The translations under genes and the position numbers were made by a program. This document shows positions 9,024 to 17,420 of a stretch of 43,947 nt of DNA, piece by piece (the first letter of the stretch is position 1; every line of letters starts with the position of its first letter). Source of the stretch: an uncultured Bacteroidota bacterium (GTDB taxonomy: Bacteria > Bacteroidota > Bacteroidia > Chitinophagales > Chitinophagaceae). The DNA lies in contig CALFNL010000373.1 in NCBI GenBank assembly GCA_937902875.1, positions 1-43,947 of the forward strand, written 5' to 3'. Under the pieces are notes generated by a model. That model did no database searches, was not told the DNA's origin, and saw only the letters and a program-made list of their open reading frames with translations.

Positions 9024-10595
9024 ATGAATCTGCTGCATACAAATAATTCCCGGCTGGTATTTTGGATAGTTTTTCTATTGGCCGTGATTCTTTATTTTGG
9101 TTGGCTGGGTGCAACGCCAATTTATATTTTGGATGAGGCCAAGAATGCACAATGCGCCCGCGAGATGTATGAGAATGGGAATTGGGTAGTACCGGTATTC
9201 AATGGCATATTAAGAACAGATAAGCCTCCATTGCACTATTGGTTCATGGGTCTCGGATATGCCTTATTCGGTATCAATGAATTCGCCGCGAGATTCTTTT
9301 CCGCCACGGCGGGTGTGGCCACAGTGATTGTTCTTTTCTTCTTTGCCAGGCGATATTTTGGGCTCCGAATAGCCTTCTTGTGCGCATTGATTTTTCTTTC
9401 ATCCCTGAATCTCTCGCTCGAAATGCACTACGCAGTGCCCGATCCATACCTGATCCTCTGGCTGAGCTCGGCCATGTTCAGCATTTTTCATTTTATGATT
9501 TCGGGGAAAAAGAAATTCTGTTATTTATTTTATGTATTAATTGCACTGGCAGTACTCACAAAGGGGCCAGTTGCGATAGTAATGCCGGGATTGATTATTG
9601 GCATTTACCTGCTCATGTCCCGGCAATTTTCTCTGCAGGCCATTTGGCGTTTAAAGCCCCTCATCGGCGCGTTGATTGTGCTGGTAATCAGTCTGCCATG
9701 GTACTATGCGGTTCACAAGGCAACCGGAGGCGAATGGACCAATGGATTCTTTCTTGAACATAACCTTCAGCGGTTTACCAAAATCAAGGAAGGACACGGA
9801 GGGTTTTTCCTGATGACCATCGTATTTGTGATCCTGGGACTACTCCCATTTTCAGCATTCATTTTCCAGGCATTCACAAAGGCATGGAAAGATCGTAACA
9901 ATCCGGTTATCTTGTTTTCATTCGTCAGTTCCATGGTTTTTATATTATTTTTTACCATGTCCCAAACGAAGTTGCCCAACTATACCATGCCATGTTACCC
10001 GCTTGTAGCCATCCTGCTTGGATATTATTTGCAAAATAAGTTGGGCCCGGGTCTCAGAAATTTGAAATTGCCTATGTGGATATTGCTGGTTTTGATGATG
10101 GTACTGCCCTTCGCATTATGGTTTGCCATCAACATGGAACCACTGATCAGAGATATGAAATGGTATGCCCTTGCTTTCCTTAGTTTACCCCTGACCGTTG
10201 GAATCGCCTTGATATTCTTGTACAGGAATCAATTTAACCGCTTCTTTTTGGCTCTTTCAGGTGGATTCATGCTGGTTTCCCTGTTCTTTCTCGCATTCGT
10301 ATATCCGAAAGTATATGAACGCAATCCTGTTCGGCAAAGCCTTGGATTCATTGTTGAGGGATATCCTGTGGTGGCCTACAGGGATTTTAACCCGGGTTAT
10401 ATCTTTTATCTGGGAAAACCCATTCCTGTTCTGCAAACAGATCGGGAGTTGGATAGCGCCGCGTCCTCACATGAACATCTCATCATATTGACTCAGGAAA
10501 GGGAGACTGGTGCGATAGAAAAACTGGGAATGAAAAAAGTTTACGAAGGAAAGAATATATTTGAAACTCCATTTTCGAAATTATACCAGAAATAA
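9024..10595 (+). CDS. ArnT/PMT-like glycosyltransferase (GT39)
   Basis: Multi-pass membrane glycosyltransferase of 523 residues using a polyprenyl-phosphate sugar on the periplasmic side. The first periplasmic loop has ILDEAKNAQCAREM around residues 35-48, the Asp-Glu arrangement of ArnT and protein-mannosyltransferases, followed by GILRTDKPPLHYWF, the conserved KPPL.YW motif. About ten to twelve hydrophobic segments follow and a short soluble C-terminus (about 430-523) closes the protein. It lies 26 bases after the flippase-like gene. ArnT adds aminoarabinose to lipid A; whether this protein modifies lipid A, a glycan or proteins cannot be told, and no aminoarabinose synthesis genes are nearby. 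Confidence 0.88.
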   Translation: MNLLHTNNSRLVFWIVFLLAVILYFGWLGATPIYILDEAKNAQCAREMYENGNWVVPVFNGILRTDKPPLHYWFMGLGYALFGINEFAARFFSATAGVATVIVLFFFARRYFGLRIAFLCALIFLSSLNLSLEMHYAVPDPYLILWLSSAMFSIFHFMISGKKKFCYLFYVLIALAVLTKGPVAIVMPGLIIGIYLLMSRQFSLQAIWRLKPLIGALIVLVISLPWYYAVHKATGGEWTNGFFLEHNLQRFTKIKEGHGGFFLMTIVFVILGLLPFSAFIFQAFTKAWKDRNNPVILFSFVSSMVFILFFTMSQTKLPNYTMPCYPLVAILLGYYLQNKLGPGLRNLKLPMWILLVLMMVLPFALWFAINMEPLIRDMKWYALAFLSLPLTVGIALIFLYRNQFNRFFLALSGGFMLVSLFFLAFVYPKVYERNPVRQSLGFIVEGYPVVAYRDFNPGYIFYLGKPIPVLQTDRELDSAASSHEHLIILTQERETGAIEKLGMKKVYEGKNIFETPFSKLYQK

Positions 10596-10690
10596 TTAAT
10601 GATGGGGGTAGTGGATAAGGAAGATCGGGTTTTGGCCCTTATTTTTTGAAAGAATCAGCCTGGCCTTTTTTGTTATAAAAATTCGATTTC

Positions 10691-11332
10691 ATGAGCAAAT
10701 TCATTCGCAAGGACCCAATTTTTTTTGGAGCTTACCTTGTATTTCTATTGATAGCCTGCTGGTATTTGCTGGAGTATTCGAGAGTTGATAGTCTTATATG
10801 GGTGAATGGGCATAATAGCAAAGGCCTGGACCTGTTTTTTAAATACTATACAAATCTCGCCAATGGATTGGTGATGGTGATCCTCTGCATCATATTATTT
10901 CCAATCAACAAATGGTATGGATGGATGGCAGCTCTCACCTTTGGATTGACTTCTCTGATATCGGTATTCTTGAAGCAGGTGGTATTTCCAGATATGCCCA
11001 GGCCCTTGGCCGTGGTTAAGGATCCGGGATTATTGCACCTGGTGGATGGAGTGGATGTACATCTGACCAACAGTTTCCCATCAGGCCACACTATCACCGC
11101 GTTCAGCCTGGCTGTGTTGCTCACCTATATTGTCAATAATCGTGCTCTTTCCAAGGTCTTGCTGCTCTATGCCATAGCAATTGCATATTCCAGGATGTAC
11201 CTGGCCCAGCATTTTCTAATAGACGCAACTGCCGGATCCATGATTGGAGTGATTTTTACCTGGGTAAGCATTGCAATAGTGGAAAAAATAAGGGCAAAGA
11301 AAAAGGGTAAAATATTAGAAGAAAAAAGCTAA
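10691..11332 (+). CDS. PAP2-family membrane phosphatase
   Basis: Membrane-bound lipid phosphatase of 213 residues with about six hydrophobic segments. The three PAP2 motifs are complete: K96 with R104-P105 (K-x7-RP), P130-S-G-H133, and S167-R168 to H174 and D178. H174 is the expected nucleophile and H133 the general acid. It follows the GT39 gene by 95 bases on the same strand. In this setting the likely substrate is undecaprenyl pyrophosphate or another lipid-linked phosphate, recycling the carrier or removing a lipid A phosphate; that is inference. It is the last gene of the cluster; no clear terminator follows. Confidence 0.9.
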   Translation: MSKFIRKDPIFFGAYLVFLLIACWYLLEYSRVDSLIWVNGHNSKGLDLFFKYYTNLANGLVMVILCIILFPINKWYGWMAALTFGLTSLISVFLKQVVFPDMPRPLAVVKDPGLLHLVDGVDVHLTNSFPSGHTITAFSLAVLLTYIVNNRALSKVLLLYAIAIAYSRMYLAQHFLIDATAGSMIGVIFTWVSIAIVEKIRAKKKGKILEEKS

Positions 11333-11668
11333 CAGAGAGCCCGGTTTTTCACAGGAATGTGATTTGATGCTGTCTGGTTGTTAATTCTTTTTATCTCAAT
11401 ATTTCACCCTCATAATTGCGGTCGTTGCCGAATTATCTTGAGTTTGCAATAAGAGTGTAGGCCACCAGAATGCCAATGACCACTACTCTAATCAATACGA
11501 TGTTGAGGTGCATTTTCTTTTTCATGGTTTTTCAATTAGGAGTGACGGATTAAATTGGATTTCTATATTAGTTTTGAAAAAAATCAATAGGGTACGGATT
11601 ACTGCATGACGACACTTTTTGAGTGTTTCAAATTTTTCTTTCTTCCGGGGGTTAGTGATAAATATCTT
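11333..11668. other. Intergenic stretch between convergent genes
   Basis: A 336-base gap between the PAP2 gene and the DUF6089-like gene, which ends facing it. It contains the 30-codon minus-strand reading frame listed separately. I see no tRNA, no strong terminator hairpin and no TAnnTTTG box. Confidence 0.5.
11433..11525 (-). CDS. Possible 30-residue membrane peptide
   Basis: ATG-to-TAA frame of 30 residues in the gap between the PAP2 and outer-membrane protein genes. It begins MKKKMHLNIVLIR, with four positive charges ahead of a single hydrophobic stretch (VVVIGILVAYTLIA), and ends in NSR. This is the layout of a small single-span membrane peptide. No good ribosome binding site or promoter is visible, which is common in Bacteroidota. 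It is too short to recognise and may be chance, but the charge-then-hydrophobic design is suggestive. Confidence 0.35.
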   Translation of the reverse strand: MKKKMHLNIVLIRVVVIGILVAYTLIANSR

Positions 11669-12652
11669 TTAGAATCTCAATGGACAACGTGTTTGAATGC
11701 TGCTGTGGTCTGGCCTGTCGAGCCTGATGCCCAGCTTTATGGTGCCAGTATAGTAAGCGTCATTATTGGTGGTGGTCCCTCTCTTATTACCGGCGTTATA
11801 TCCGGGTATCCTGGTGCCTGGCCCAACCATCGCCGATTTGTTGGCCACCTGCTTGGCGATCGCGGCCGTTTGTGAACCTGCTCCGAAATAATTATCAAAT
11901 TCAGAGTCCGAAATATAAGTGGTGCTTACGTCATCAATATAATCGGTGAAAGTCTTCCTTGTAACCAGTTCAAAACCTATGCTCACTTTATTGGAAAAAT
12001 AATATCGTATGCCCACACCATAAGGGATATTGATTTGGGTAAGGCTGTATTCTTTACGGTTGGGATAATTAGGCATGCCTTCTCCCTCGGTGCGTAATGG
12101 CTTCAGGTCCACCCATTGTGCCGCTCCACCCGGCGCGATATACTGTGCCTGGGGATTGAAATGAAACACGCCGACGCCAATCACTCCATAAGGGCGGAAC
12201 TTATGATAAAGGTCTTTGTCATCTTCTTCCAAAAATACAAGCGGATAAATTTCAGAGGTGAGTGTTGCTTCAACCAGGGAAGAACGGAATGAAAGGTTTC
12301 TTAGTTTCCTTGCAACTTCAAGACCTCCCTTATCAATGATAAGGCTGTCGGCTCCTTCCAGTCTTGTAAAATTAACCGCAAGGGTAAATCCTATGAATTC
12401 ACTCGGCCTGGCAGAAACGTACAGGCCTTTCATGAAATTTGTTGTCTTGAAACTATTGTCTTTAAGGAAAGTTGTTCCTCTTCCGGGGTTGCCGCCAAGG
12501 TCGCCTAGAAAATTGGATGGCCCCAGATTGATGCCTATTTCATAAATGGGCTTATCAAAGAAGATATACTGGCCAAAAGTTAGGGGGCCGGCCAGGCTCA
12601 ATATTCCAACAAAACACGCACGAATGAAAAGGTTAGGTACATATTTTTTCAT
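11669..12652 (-). CDS. DUF6089-type outer-membrane beta-barrel protein
   Basis: Exported protein of 327 residues, most likely an outer-membrane beta-barrel. A signal peptide covers residues 1-28, ending ...LTFGQ. The mature start EIGINLGPSNFLGDLGGNPGRG is very typical of the DUF6089 family common in Bacteroidota. The rest alternates short polar turns with amphipathic strands (GVGIRYYFSNKVSIGFELVTRKTFTDYIDDVSTTY), as in small porin-like proteins. A low-complexity polar stretch lies near residues 260-310. Function is unknown for the family. It stands alone; its C-terminus faces the PAP2 gene. Confidence 0.78.
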   Translation of the reverse strand: MKKYVPNLFIRACFVGILSLAGPLTFGQYIFFDKPIYEIGINLGPSNFLGDLGGNPGRGTTFLKDNSFKTTNFMKGLYVSARPSEFIGFTLAVNFTRLEGADSLIIDKGGLEVARKLRNLSFRSSLVEATLTSEIYPLVFLEEDDKDLYHKFRPYGVIGVGVFHFNPQAQYIAPGGAAQWVDLKPLRTEGEGMPNYPNRKEYSLTQINIPYGVGIRYYFSNKVSIGFELVTRKTFTDYIDDVSTTYISDSEFDNYFGAGSQTAAIAKQVANKSAMVGPGTRIPGYNAGNKRGTTTNNDAYYTGTIKLGIRLDRPDHSSIQTRCPLRF

Positions 12653-12789
12653 GATACCGGATTTAATGCTTTCAATTAGTAAAGGATCGCATTATTAACG
12701 GTATCGCGGGAGAAAATATTATGAGAGTGGATTGCTTTTTCGACTAATGTGGAAAAGAGAAATGAAAATGGGTCATGCTTAATAAATTA

Positions 12790-13236
12790 TTAATCCTTAA
12801 GCATATGGATATGGTCAATTCCGTCTTCCTGATATATTTCACCGCATCGTACAAACCCAAGTGATTCATAGAATTTTTTGAGGTAGAATTGCGCGCCTAT
12901 TTGTATGGGACTTTTACCGAAAAGCCTGTACACCGATTCGATGGATTCCTCCATCAATCGCCTCCCGATTCCCTCTCCGCGAACCGCAGATGAACTCGCC
13001 ACACGGCCAATGGAAGGCTGGCTGAAAGCCAGTCCTGGCGGCATTATCCTTGCATAGGCAACCAATTCCCCGTTGCGCCAACCCATCTGATGCCACGAAG
13101 ATTGATCTTTGTTATCTGCATCCTGAAAAGCGCAGTTTTGCTCCACCACAAACACTTCAATTCGAAGAAACATGATCTTGTATAATTCCAATGGTGTCAG
13201 CTCTTCAAATGGTTTCAATGACCAGGTAATTTTCAT
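12790..13236 (-). CDS. GNAT N-acetyltransferase, ElaA family
   Basis: Cytoplasmic acetyl-CoA-dependent acetyltransferase of 148 residues. The start at 13236 gives MKITWSLKPFEELTPLELYKIMFLRIEVFVVEQNC, the classic ElaA beginning; a longer in-frame extension upstream would overlap the end of the M28 gene and is unlikely. The acetyl-CoA loop is RVASSSAVRGEGIGRRLM, and the C-terminus has GAQFYLKKFYESLGF and IPHIHM-like DHIHML. It follows the M28 peptidase by 19 bases, so the two are probably co-transcribed. The substrate of ElaA proteins is not known. Confidence 0.87.
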   Translation of the reverse strand: MKITWSLKPFEELTPLELYKIMFLRIEVFVVEQNCAFQDADNKDQSSWHQMGWRNGELVAYARIMPPGLAFSQPSIGRVASSSAVRGEGIGRRLMEESIESVYRLFGKSPIQIGAQFYLKKFYESLGFVRCGEIYQEDGIDHIHMLKD

Positions 13237-13255
13237 ACAATTGATATATGATAAT

Positions 13256-14605
13256 TTATTTTCCGGGTAAGGCGGTAACGGCAATACTTTCATTTCCATC
13301 CGCATTTACACTCTGTACGGCGAAGAAATAATTGTCCTTCGAAATGGGAAGACTCATCTCCGTTTGTGAGGTGTAAAATTTCTTCTGCCAAAAAGCACTT
13401 GTGGTTTCCCGTAATAACACATAATATCCATTTACTTTTCCGGATTTTGGAATTTTCCAAAATAGGTGTGTGGAGTTGCTGAGTTGGCTGACCTCCAGCC
13501 TCACTTCTTCCGGCGGAGCGGGAGCCTTTGCCAGATTGGCAAGGCAGGCAAGATTCAAACAGGTATTCTTCCGCAAATATTCAAAATCCATGAATTGGGG
13601 CAAGTCACCATACTCTATACCATTTTCATTCCTGATCGTTTGATGCTGGTGCTCGTAATTTTCATTCATCTCGGTTATCCGCACGGCGGGGAAATCTCTT
13701 TGCACGAAGGGAATATGATCGCCTCCCCGTAGAAACCTGTCGCTTCTGTAGATCATCACTACTTCAAGGTTAGACAGGTATCTTTCGCCGGTTTCCTTGA
13801 CGTACCTGGCAAGTTGCCTGGATTTGCCATCATTTTCCAACCCGAGGCTTCGAATGCGGGAAGCCTGCTTATCCAGCTGAAATGCCGGCAGACCCTCGCT
13901 GAAAACACGTACGCGTGAATTATCAGACAGCTTGGTTTCACTGCCTTTACTGCTTCCAATAATATCATTATTCAGCACTGCTTCAATATCCCAGTTGTTC
14001 TTTTTCGCCTGATCGGCAAGATAAGTGGAGCCCAGCAGGCCTTGTTCTTCTCCACTAACGGCGACAAATATAACGGTAGAGGGAAAGCGATGACTACTCA
14101 TTATCCTCGCGCATTCCATCACGGCAGCTACTCCGCTTCCATCGTCATTCGCGCCAGGCGCATCAATCATTTTGTCCATAACATCTGAAGCGCGGCTGTC
14201 GAGGTGGCCGCTTATGAGGAATATCCTCTCGTCGGTGGAATCCACTCCTTTCAATATTGCCATTACATTACCCAGGTTTATATTTTCGTTCACCCGTTTT
14301 CCATCCGGTGCCAGCGTGGTGCTGTCTAATTTGCAGGTCATTCTACCGCCAGAAGTCAATGCGAATTCCCTGAACCTGGCCAATACCCATTCTCTGGCTG
14401 CGCCAATCCCTCTCTTCTTATTGGTGATAGAACTCAAAGTATTTCGGGTGCCGAATTTCACCAGGCTGTTCACATAAGATTCTAATGAATCCTTTGAAAT
14501 GCCTTTTAGCATTTGTTCAATTTCCGGATCCTTTTGCACGATGGTTTGCGCAGCACAATATTCCAGGGAAAATGCGAGGAGGATGATCAGCCATATTTTT
14601 TTCAT
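13256..14605 (-). CDS. Secreted M28 zinc peptidase with C-terminal Fn3-like domain
   Basis: Exported di-zinc aminopeptidase-like enzyme of 449 residues. The signal peptide ends near residue 19 (EYCAAQ). Candidate metal and catalytic residues are H134 (SGHLDS), D154 or D155 (GANDDGSG), E186/E187 (SGEEQGLLGS), D214 (NNDIIG) and H297 (GGDHIPF), in the M28 order. Residues ~365-449 look like a fibronectin type III domain: an opening PAPPEEVRLEV, a WKIP core and a closing YFFAVQSVNADGNES, useful for surface or substrate attachment. A possible promoter box lies 45 bases upstream. It heads a small unit with the acetyltransferase. Confidence 0.92.
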   Translation of the reverse strand: MKKIWLIILLAFSLEYCAAQTIVQKDPEIEQMLKGISKDSLESYVNSLVKFGTRNTLSSITNKKRGIGAAREWVLARFREFALTSGGRMTCKLDSTTLAPDGKRVNENINLGNVMAILKGVDSTDERIFLISGHLDSRASDVMDKMIDAPGANDDGSGVAAVMECARIMSSHRFPSTVIFVAVSGEEQGLLGSTYLADQAKKNNWDIEAVLNNDIIGSSKGSETKLSDNSRVRVFSEGLPAFQLDKQASRIRSLGLENDGKSRQLARYVKETGERYLSNLEVVMIYRSDRFLRGGDHIPFVQRDFPAVRITEMNENYEHQHQTIRNENGIEYGDLPQFMDFEYLRKNTCLNLACLANLAKAPAPPEEVRLEVSQLSNSTHLFWKIPKSGKVNGYYVLLRETTSAFWQKKFYTSQTEMSLPISKDNYFFAVQSVNADGNESIAVTALPGK

Positions 14606-14649
14606 AACATGATTTTAACTCATTAAAATTAGCGCAACATCAAATGGCT

Positions 14650-14657
14650 CAAACATA
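14650..14657 (-). promoter_or_regulatory. Candidate -7 box for the M28 peptidase gene
   Basis: On the minus strand the sequence reads TATGTTTG, an exact TAnnTTTG match, 44 bases before the ATG at 14605, inside the 83-base gap between divergent genes. No -33 element is clear. Confidence 0.4.
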
Positions 14658-14688
14658 AAAATGACTATTTTTATTGAAATCATGATCT

Positions 14689-15576
14689 ATGCAGGCAGTA
14701 GACCTAAGTCGCTTTCAGGGCCTGGTGAGCGAATTATTCAAATGGCCTGAGTCGAAATCTGACTGGGAGGAATACAGGCTCACCAAAGAACAGGTTGGAT
14801 TGTTCCGCGAAAACGGATGGCTTGCCGGCGTGCCCATGCTGGATGATAAGCAAATACAGGCTTTGAGGAAGGAATTGACATCACTGGCAGATCAGGATCA
14901 TCCGGGACATGAGTTCTTCTACGAATTTCACAGCAACGAATCTGATAATCCTGAAAAAATATTATTTCATGCATTAGGGGCCTGGAGAATCACACCCGGG
15001 TTTCATGATGTGTTGTGGAATCCGAGGTTTTTGGTAGCGGCGAGCCAGCTCCTGGGAAATAAACCCGTTAGGTTCTGGCATGACCAGCTTTTCTGGAAAC
15101 CCGCCAGGCAGGGGGGAGTAGTGGCCTGGCACCAGGATTATTCTTATTGGACCCGCACCAAGCCCATCGCCCATCTCACCTGCTGGTGCGGTCTCGATGA
15201 TTCAACTGTTGAAAATGGCTGCGTTCAATATGTTCCCGGAAGCCACAAATGGGGACTGCTTGAAAAACCACAATTGGCGGGAGATCTCATGGGAATAATG
15301 GATTATCTCACAGCGGCACAGCAGGAACAATTCAAGCCCATACCCGCAGAAGTGAAAGCCGGGCATGCGATCTTTCATCATCCATTAACGCTTCATGGTT
15401 CAGGAGAAAACAAATCCAGTTTGCCGAGGAGGGCATTCGTGGTCAATGTATTTGAAGATGGGGTGGTATCCGACAGTGACCAGCCCTTGCTGCAAGGAGT
15501 GCCGCCGGTTCGCAAAGGGGCAAAAATGGAGGGCCGGTTTTTCCCATTATTATTTGATCCCCGCACCATAAATTAA
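14689..15576 (+). CDS. Phytanoyl-CoA dioxygenase (PhyH) family protein
   Basis: Fe(II)/2-oxoglutarate-dependent dioxygenase of 295 residues. The iron-binding triad is visible as H148-x-D150 (AWHQDYSYW) and H236 (TLHGSGENKS), with R247/R248 placed to bind 2-oxoglutarate. VENGCVQYVPGSHKWG is the usual conserved loop of the family. The gene is divergent from the M28 peptidase. Its last four bases overlap the end of rarA on the opposite strand, so the two are convergent and cannot share a spacer terminator. Bacterial PhyH proteins act on many small molecules, so the substrate is open. Confidence 0.9.
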   Translation: MQAVDLSRFQGLVSELFKWPESKSDWEEYRLTKEQVGLFRENGWLAGVPMLDDKQIQALRKELTSLADQDHPGHEFFYEFHSNESDNPEKILFHALGAWRITPGFHDVLWNPRFLVAASQLLGNKPVRFWHDQLFWKPARQGGVVAWHQDYSYWTRTKPIAHLTCWCGLDDSTVENGCVQYVPGSHKWGLLEKPQLAGDLMGIMDYLTAAQQEQFKPIPAEVKAGHAIFHHPLTLHGSGENKSSLPRRAFVVNVFEDGVVSDSDQPLLQGVPPVRKGAKMEGRFFPLLFDPRTIN

Positions 15577-16835
15577 TATTGGTATTTGTCTTTCCACAAA
15601 TGGCGCAGATATTTTCTGAGCTCTTCCTCTCTTGCATTTTTCCCGGGATCGTAGAACTTCCTGCCCGATAATTCCTTGGGAAGGTATTCCTGTGGCGAAA
15701 AATTGTTTTCATAGTCATGCGAATATTGGTAACCCTTTCCGTAGTCCAGGCTCTTCATCAACTTCGTCGGTGCATTTCTGATATGCAGCGGCACCGGAAG
15801 ATCGCCCATTTGTCTGGCTACCTCGAGCGCTTCATCAATTGCCGCGCAGGATGCATTGCTTTTGGCTGAAGAAGCAAGATAGGTAACGCATTGCGACAAT
15901 ATGAGTCTCGATTCAGGATAACCAATCTTGATCACTGCGTCGAAGCAGGCATTCGCCAGCACCAGGGCCGTGGGATTCGCATTCCCAATATCCTCGCTGG
16001 CCAGAATCACGAGTCTTCTTGCTATGAAAGCAACGTCTTCCCCGCCTTCTATCATCCTGGCAAGCCAATAAATCGCGGCATTGGGATCACTGCCACGAAT
16101 TGATTTAATGAAGGCGGATATGATATCATAGTGCTGTTCTCCACTCTTGTCGTACAGGGCCACGCGCTTCTGCGCCACGTCCATTACAATTTCATTGGTG
16201 ATGATTACCTTATCTCCCGGGGTCGATCCAACTACCAGTTCCAATAAATTCAATAATTTCCTGGCATCTCCGCCCGAAAGCCTTATCAAAGCCTCGGTTT
16301 CACGCAACTCAATTTTCTTCTCCTTTAACTGAGTATCTGTATCAATGGCATGATGCAGTAATTGAATAAGGTCCTTTTCCTCCAGGGGTTTCAATACATA
16401 TACCAGGCATCTGCTCAGCAAGGCGGAATTAACTTCAAAAGAAGGATTTTCCGTAGTGGCGCCTATCAGCGTGATGGTACCCTTTTCCACGGCTCCCAAC
16501 ATGGCATCCTGCTGACCCTTGTTGAAACGATGGATCTCGTCAATGAACAGGATGCTGTTAGATTCGTGTTTGGCTTTTTCTATTACTTCCCTTACCTCCT
16601 TTACTCCCGAGCTGATGGCGCTGAGTGTGTAAAATGGAACTTTCAGCGTGTGGGCTATGATATTGGCAATGGTTGTTTTTCCCACTCCCGGCGGACCCCA
16701 CAAAATCATGGAAGGTGGTTTGCCTTGTTCGATGGCTTTTCGTAATATACTTCCCTTGCCGGTGAGATGCTCCTGGCCTATCAGCTCATCCAGGGAATTT
16801 GGACGCATACGCTCTGCTAATGGCATCGAATTCAT
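15573..16835 (-). CDS. rarA: Replication-associated recombination protein RarA (MgsA)
   Basis: Clamp-loader-like AAA+ ATPase acting at stalled replication forks, 420 residues. The N-terminus PLAERMRPNSLDELIGQEHL is diagnostic. Walker A is GPPGVGKTT near residues 48-56, Walker B is LFIDEIHRF, and sensor 1 follows in IGATTENPSFEVN. The C-terminal part has the MgsA domain with IKSIRGSDPNAAIYWLARMIEGGED, ending LPKELSGRKFYDPG. ATG codons at residues 1 and 4 both fit as starts. It lies 76 bases downstream of the small membrane protein gene that follows aspS, so read-through from aspS is possible. Confidence 0.95.
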   Translation of the reverse strand: MNSMPLAERMRPNSLDELIGQEHLTGKGSILRKAIEQGKPPSMILWGPPGVGKTTIANIIAHTLKVPFYTLSAISSGVKEVREVIEKAKHESNSILFIDEIHRFNKGQQDAMLGAVEKGTITLIGATTENPSFEVNSALLSRCLVYVLKPLEEKDLIQLLHHAIDTDTQLKEKKIELRETEALIRLSGGDARKLLNLLELVVGSTPGDKVIITNEIVMDVAQKRVALYDKSGEQHYDIISAFIKSIRGSDPNAAIYWLARMIEGGEDVAFIARRLVILASEDIGNANPTALVLANACFDAVIKIGYPESRLILSQCVTYLASSAKSNASCAAIDEALEVARQMGDLPVPLHIRNAPTKLMKSLDYGKGYQYSHDYENNFSPQEYLPKELSGRKFYDPGKNAREEELRKYLRHLWKDKYQY

Positions 16836-16911
16836 TCTGGTGACAAAGTAACAAAAAAGCGGTTCAGATACCCGAACTTAAATGAAAGCCCGGGATGGAC
16901 AATGCCTTGCT

Positions 16912-17400
16912 TCAGTTTTTTTCTGATTTCTTTTTGACCAGGTACATTCTCAGCAGGGAGAAACTCAACAATACATTCAACACTACGCAAAGGCTAAAAA
17001 GGATGGAAATGATTCCGGCCGCGCGAACAATGGATTTGAGGTTAATATCCTTGGTAGGAATAGGAAACTTGATCTGTTTGATCACATCTTCAGTATGCTG
17101 CATGATCACAATGGCATTGGTGATATTGATGACGCCAAATAATAAGGCAAGGGTACCCACGAAGCGGATTCCTATAGGCGTTTGCTTGCCCAATGGGATT
17201 TCCGGATGAATGATACTCTTCCTTAATTGAAAAGTAGCGTAGCTGTGCAATACAATGGAGCCTGTGAGCACTACGGAAACCAGTATGGTTTGGGCATCGG
17301 GAGAAACCATGGTGAGGAGCAATCCACCGAGCACCAATATGCTGCCGATAATGATATTGATCCAGGAGAGGACGGTGGTCAATTGCAGGAGTTTTTTCAT
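16912..17400 (-). CDS. Small four-span membrane protein, unknown function
   Basis: Protein of 162 residues with four clear hydrophobic segments (about 10-33, 38-55, 80-103 and 125-152) and a basic tail ending VKKKSEKN. I do not recognise a named family. The loop between segments two and three (HPEIPLGKQTPIGIRF) and the one after segment three (HTEDVIKQIKFPIPTKDINL) are polar. Its start is 20 bases after the aspS stop, so it is probably co-transcribed with aspS. No catalytic motif is visible. Confidence 0.75.
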   Translation of the reverse strand: MKKLLQLTTVLSWINIIIGSILVLGGLLLTMVSPDAQTILVSVVLTGSIVLHSYATFQLRKSIIHPEIPLGKQTPIGIRFVGTLALLFGVINITNAIVIMQHTEDVIKQIKFPIPTKDINLKSIVRAAGIISILFSLCVVLNVLLSFSLLRMYLVKKKSEKN

Positions 17401-17420
17401 TTCGGCGGAAATTTAAGGGT

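Noticed and set aside
10640-10660. TATTTTTTG before the PAP2 gene
   Set aside because: One base longer than the consensus spacing; not accepted as a -7 box.
16640-16870. Near-match to a -7 box before rarA
   Set aside because: The minus strand has TTACTTTG, one base short of the TAnnTTTG spacing, so it was not listed as a promoter.
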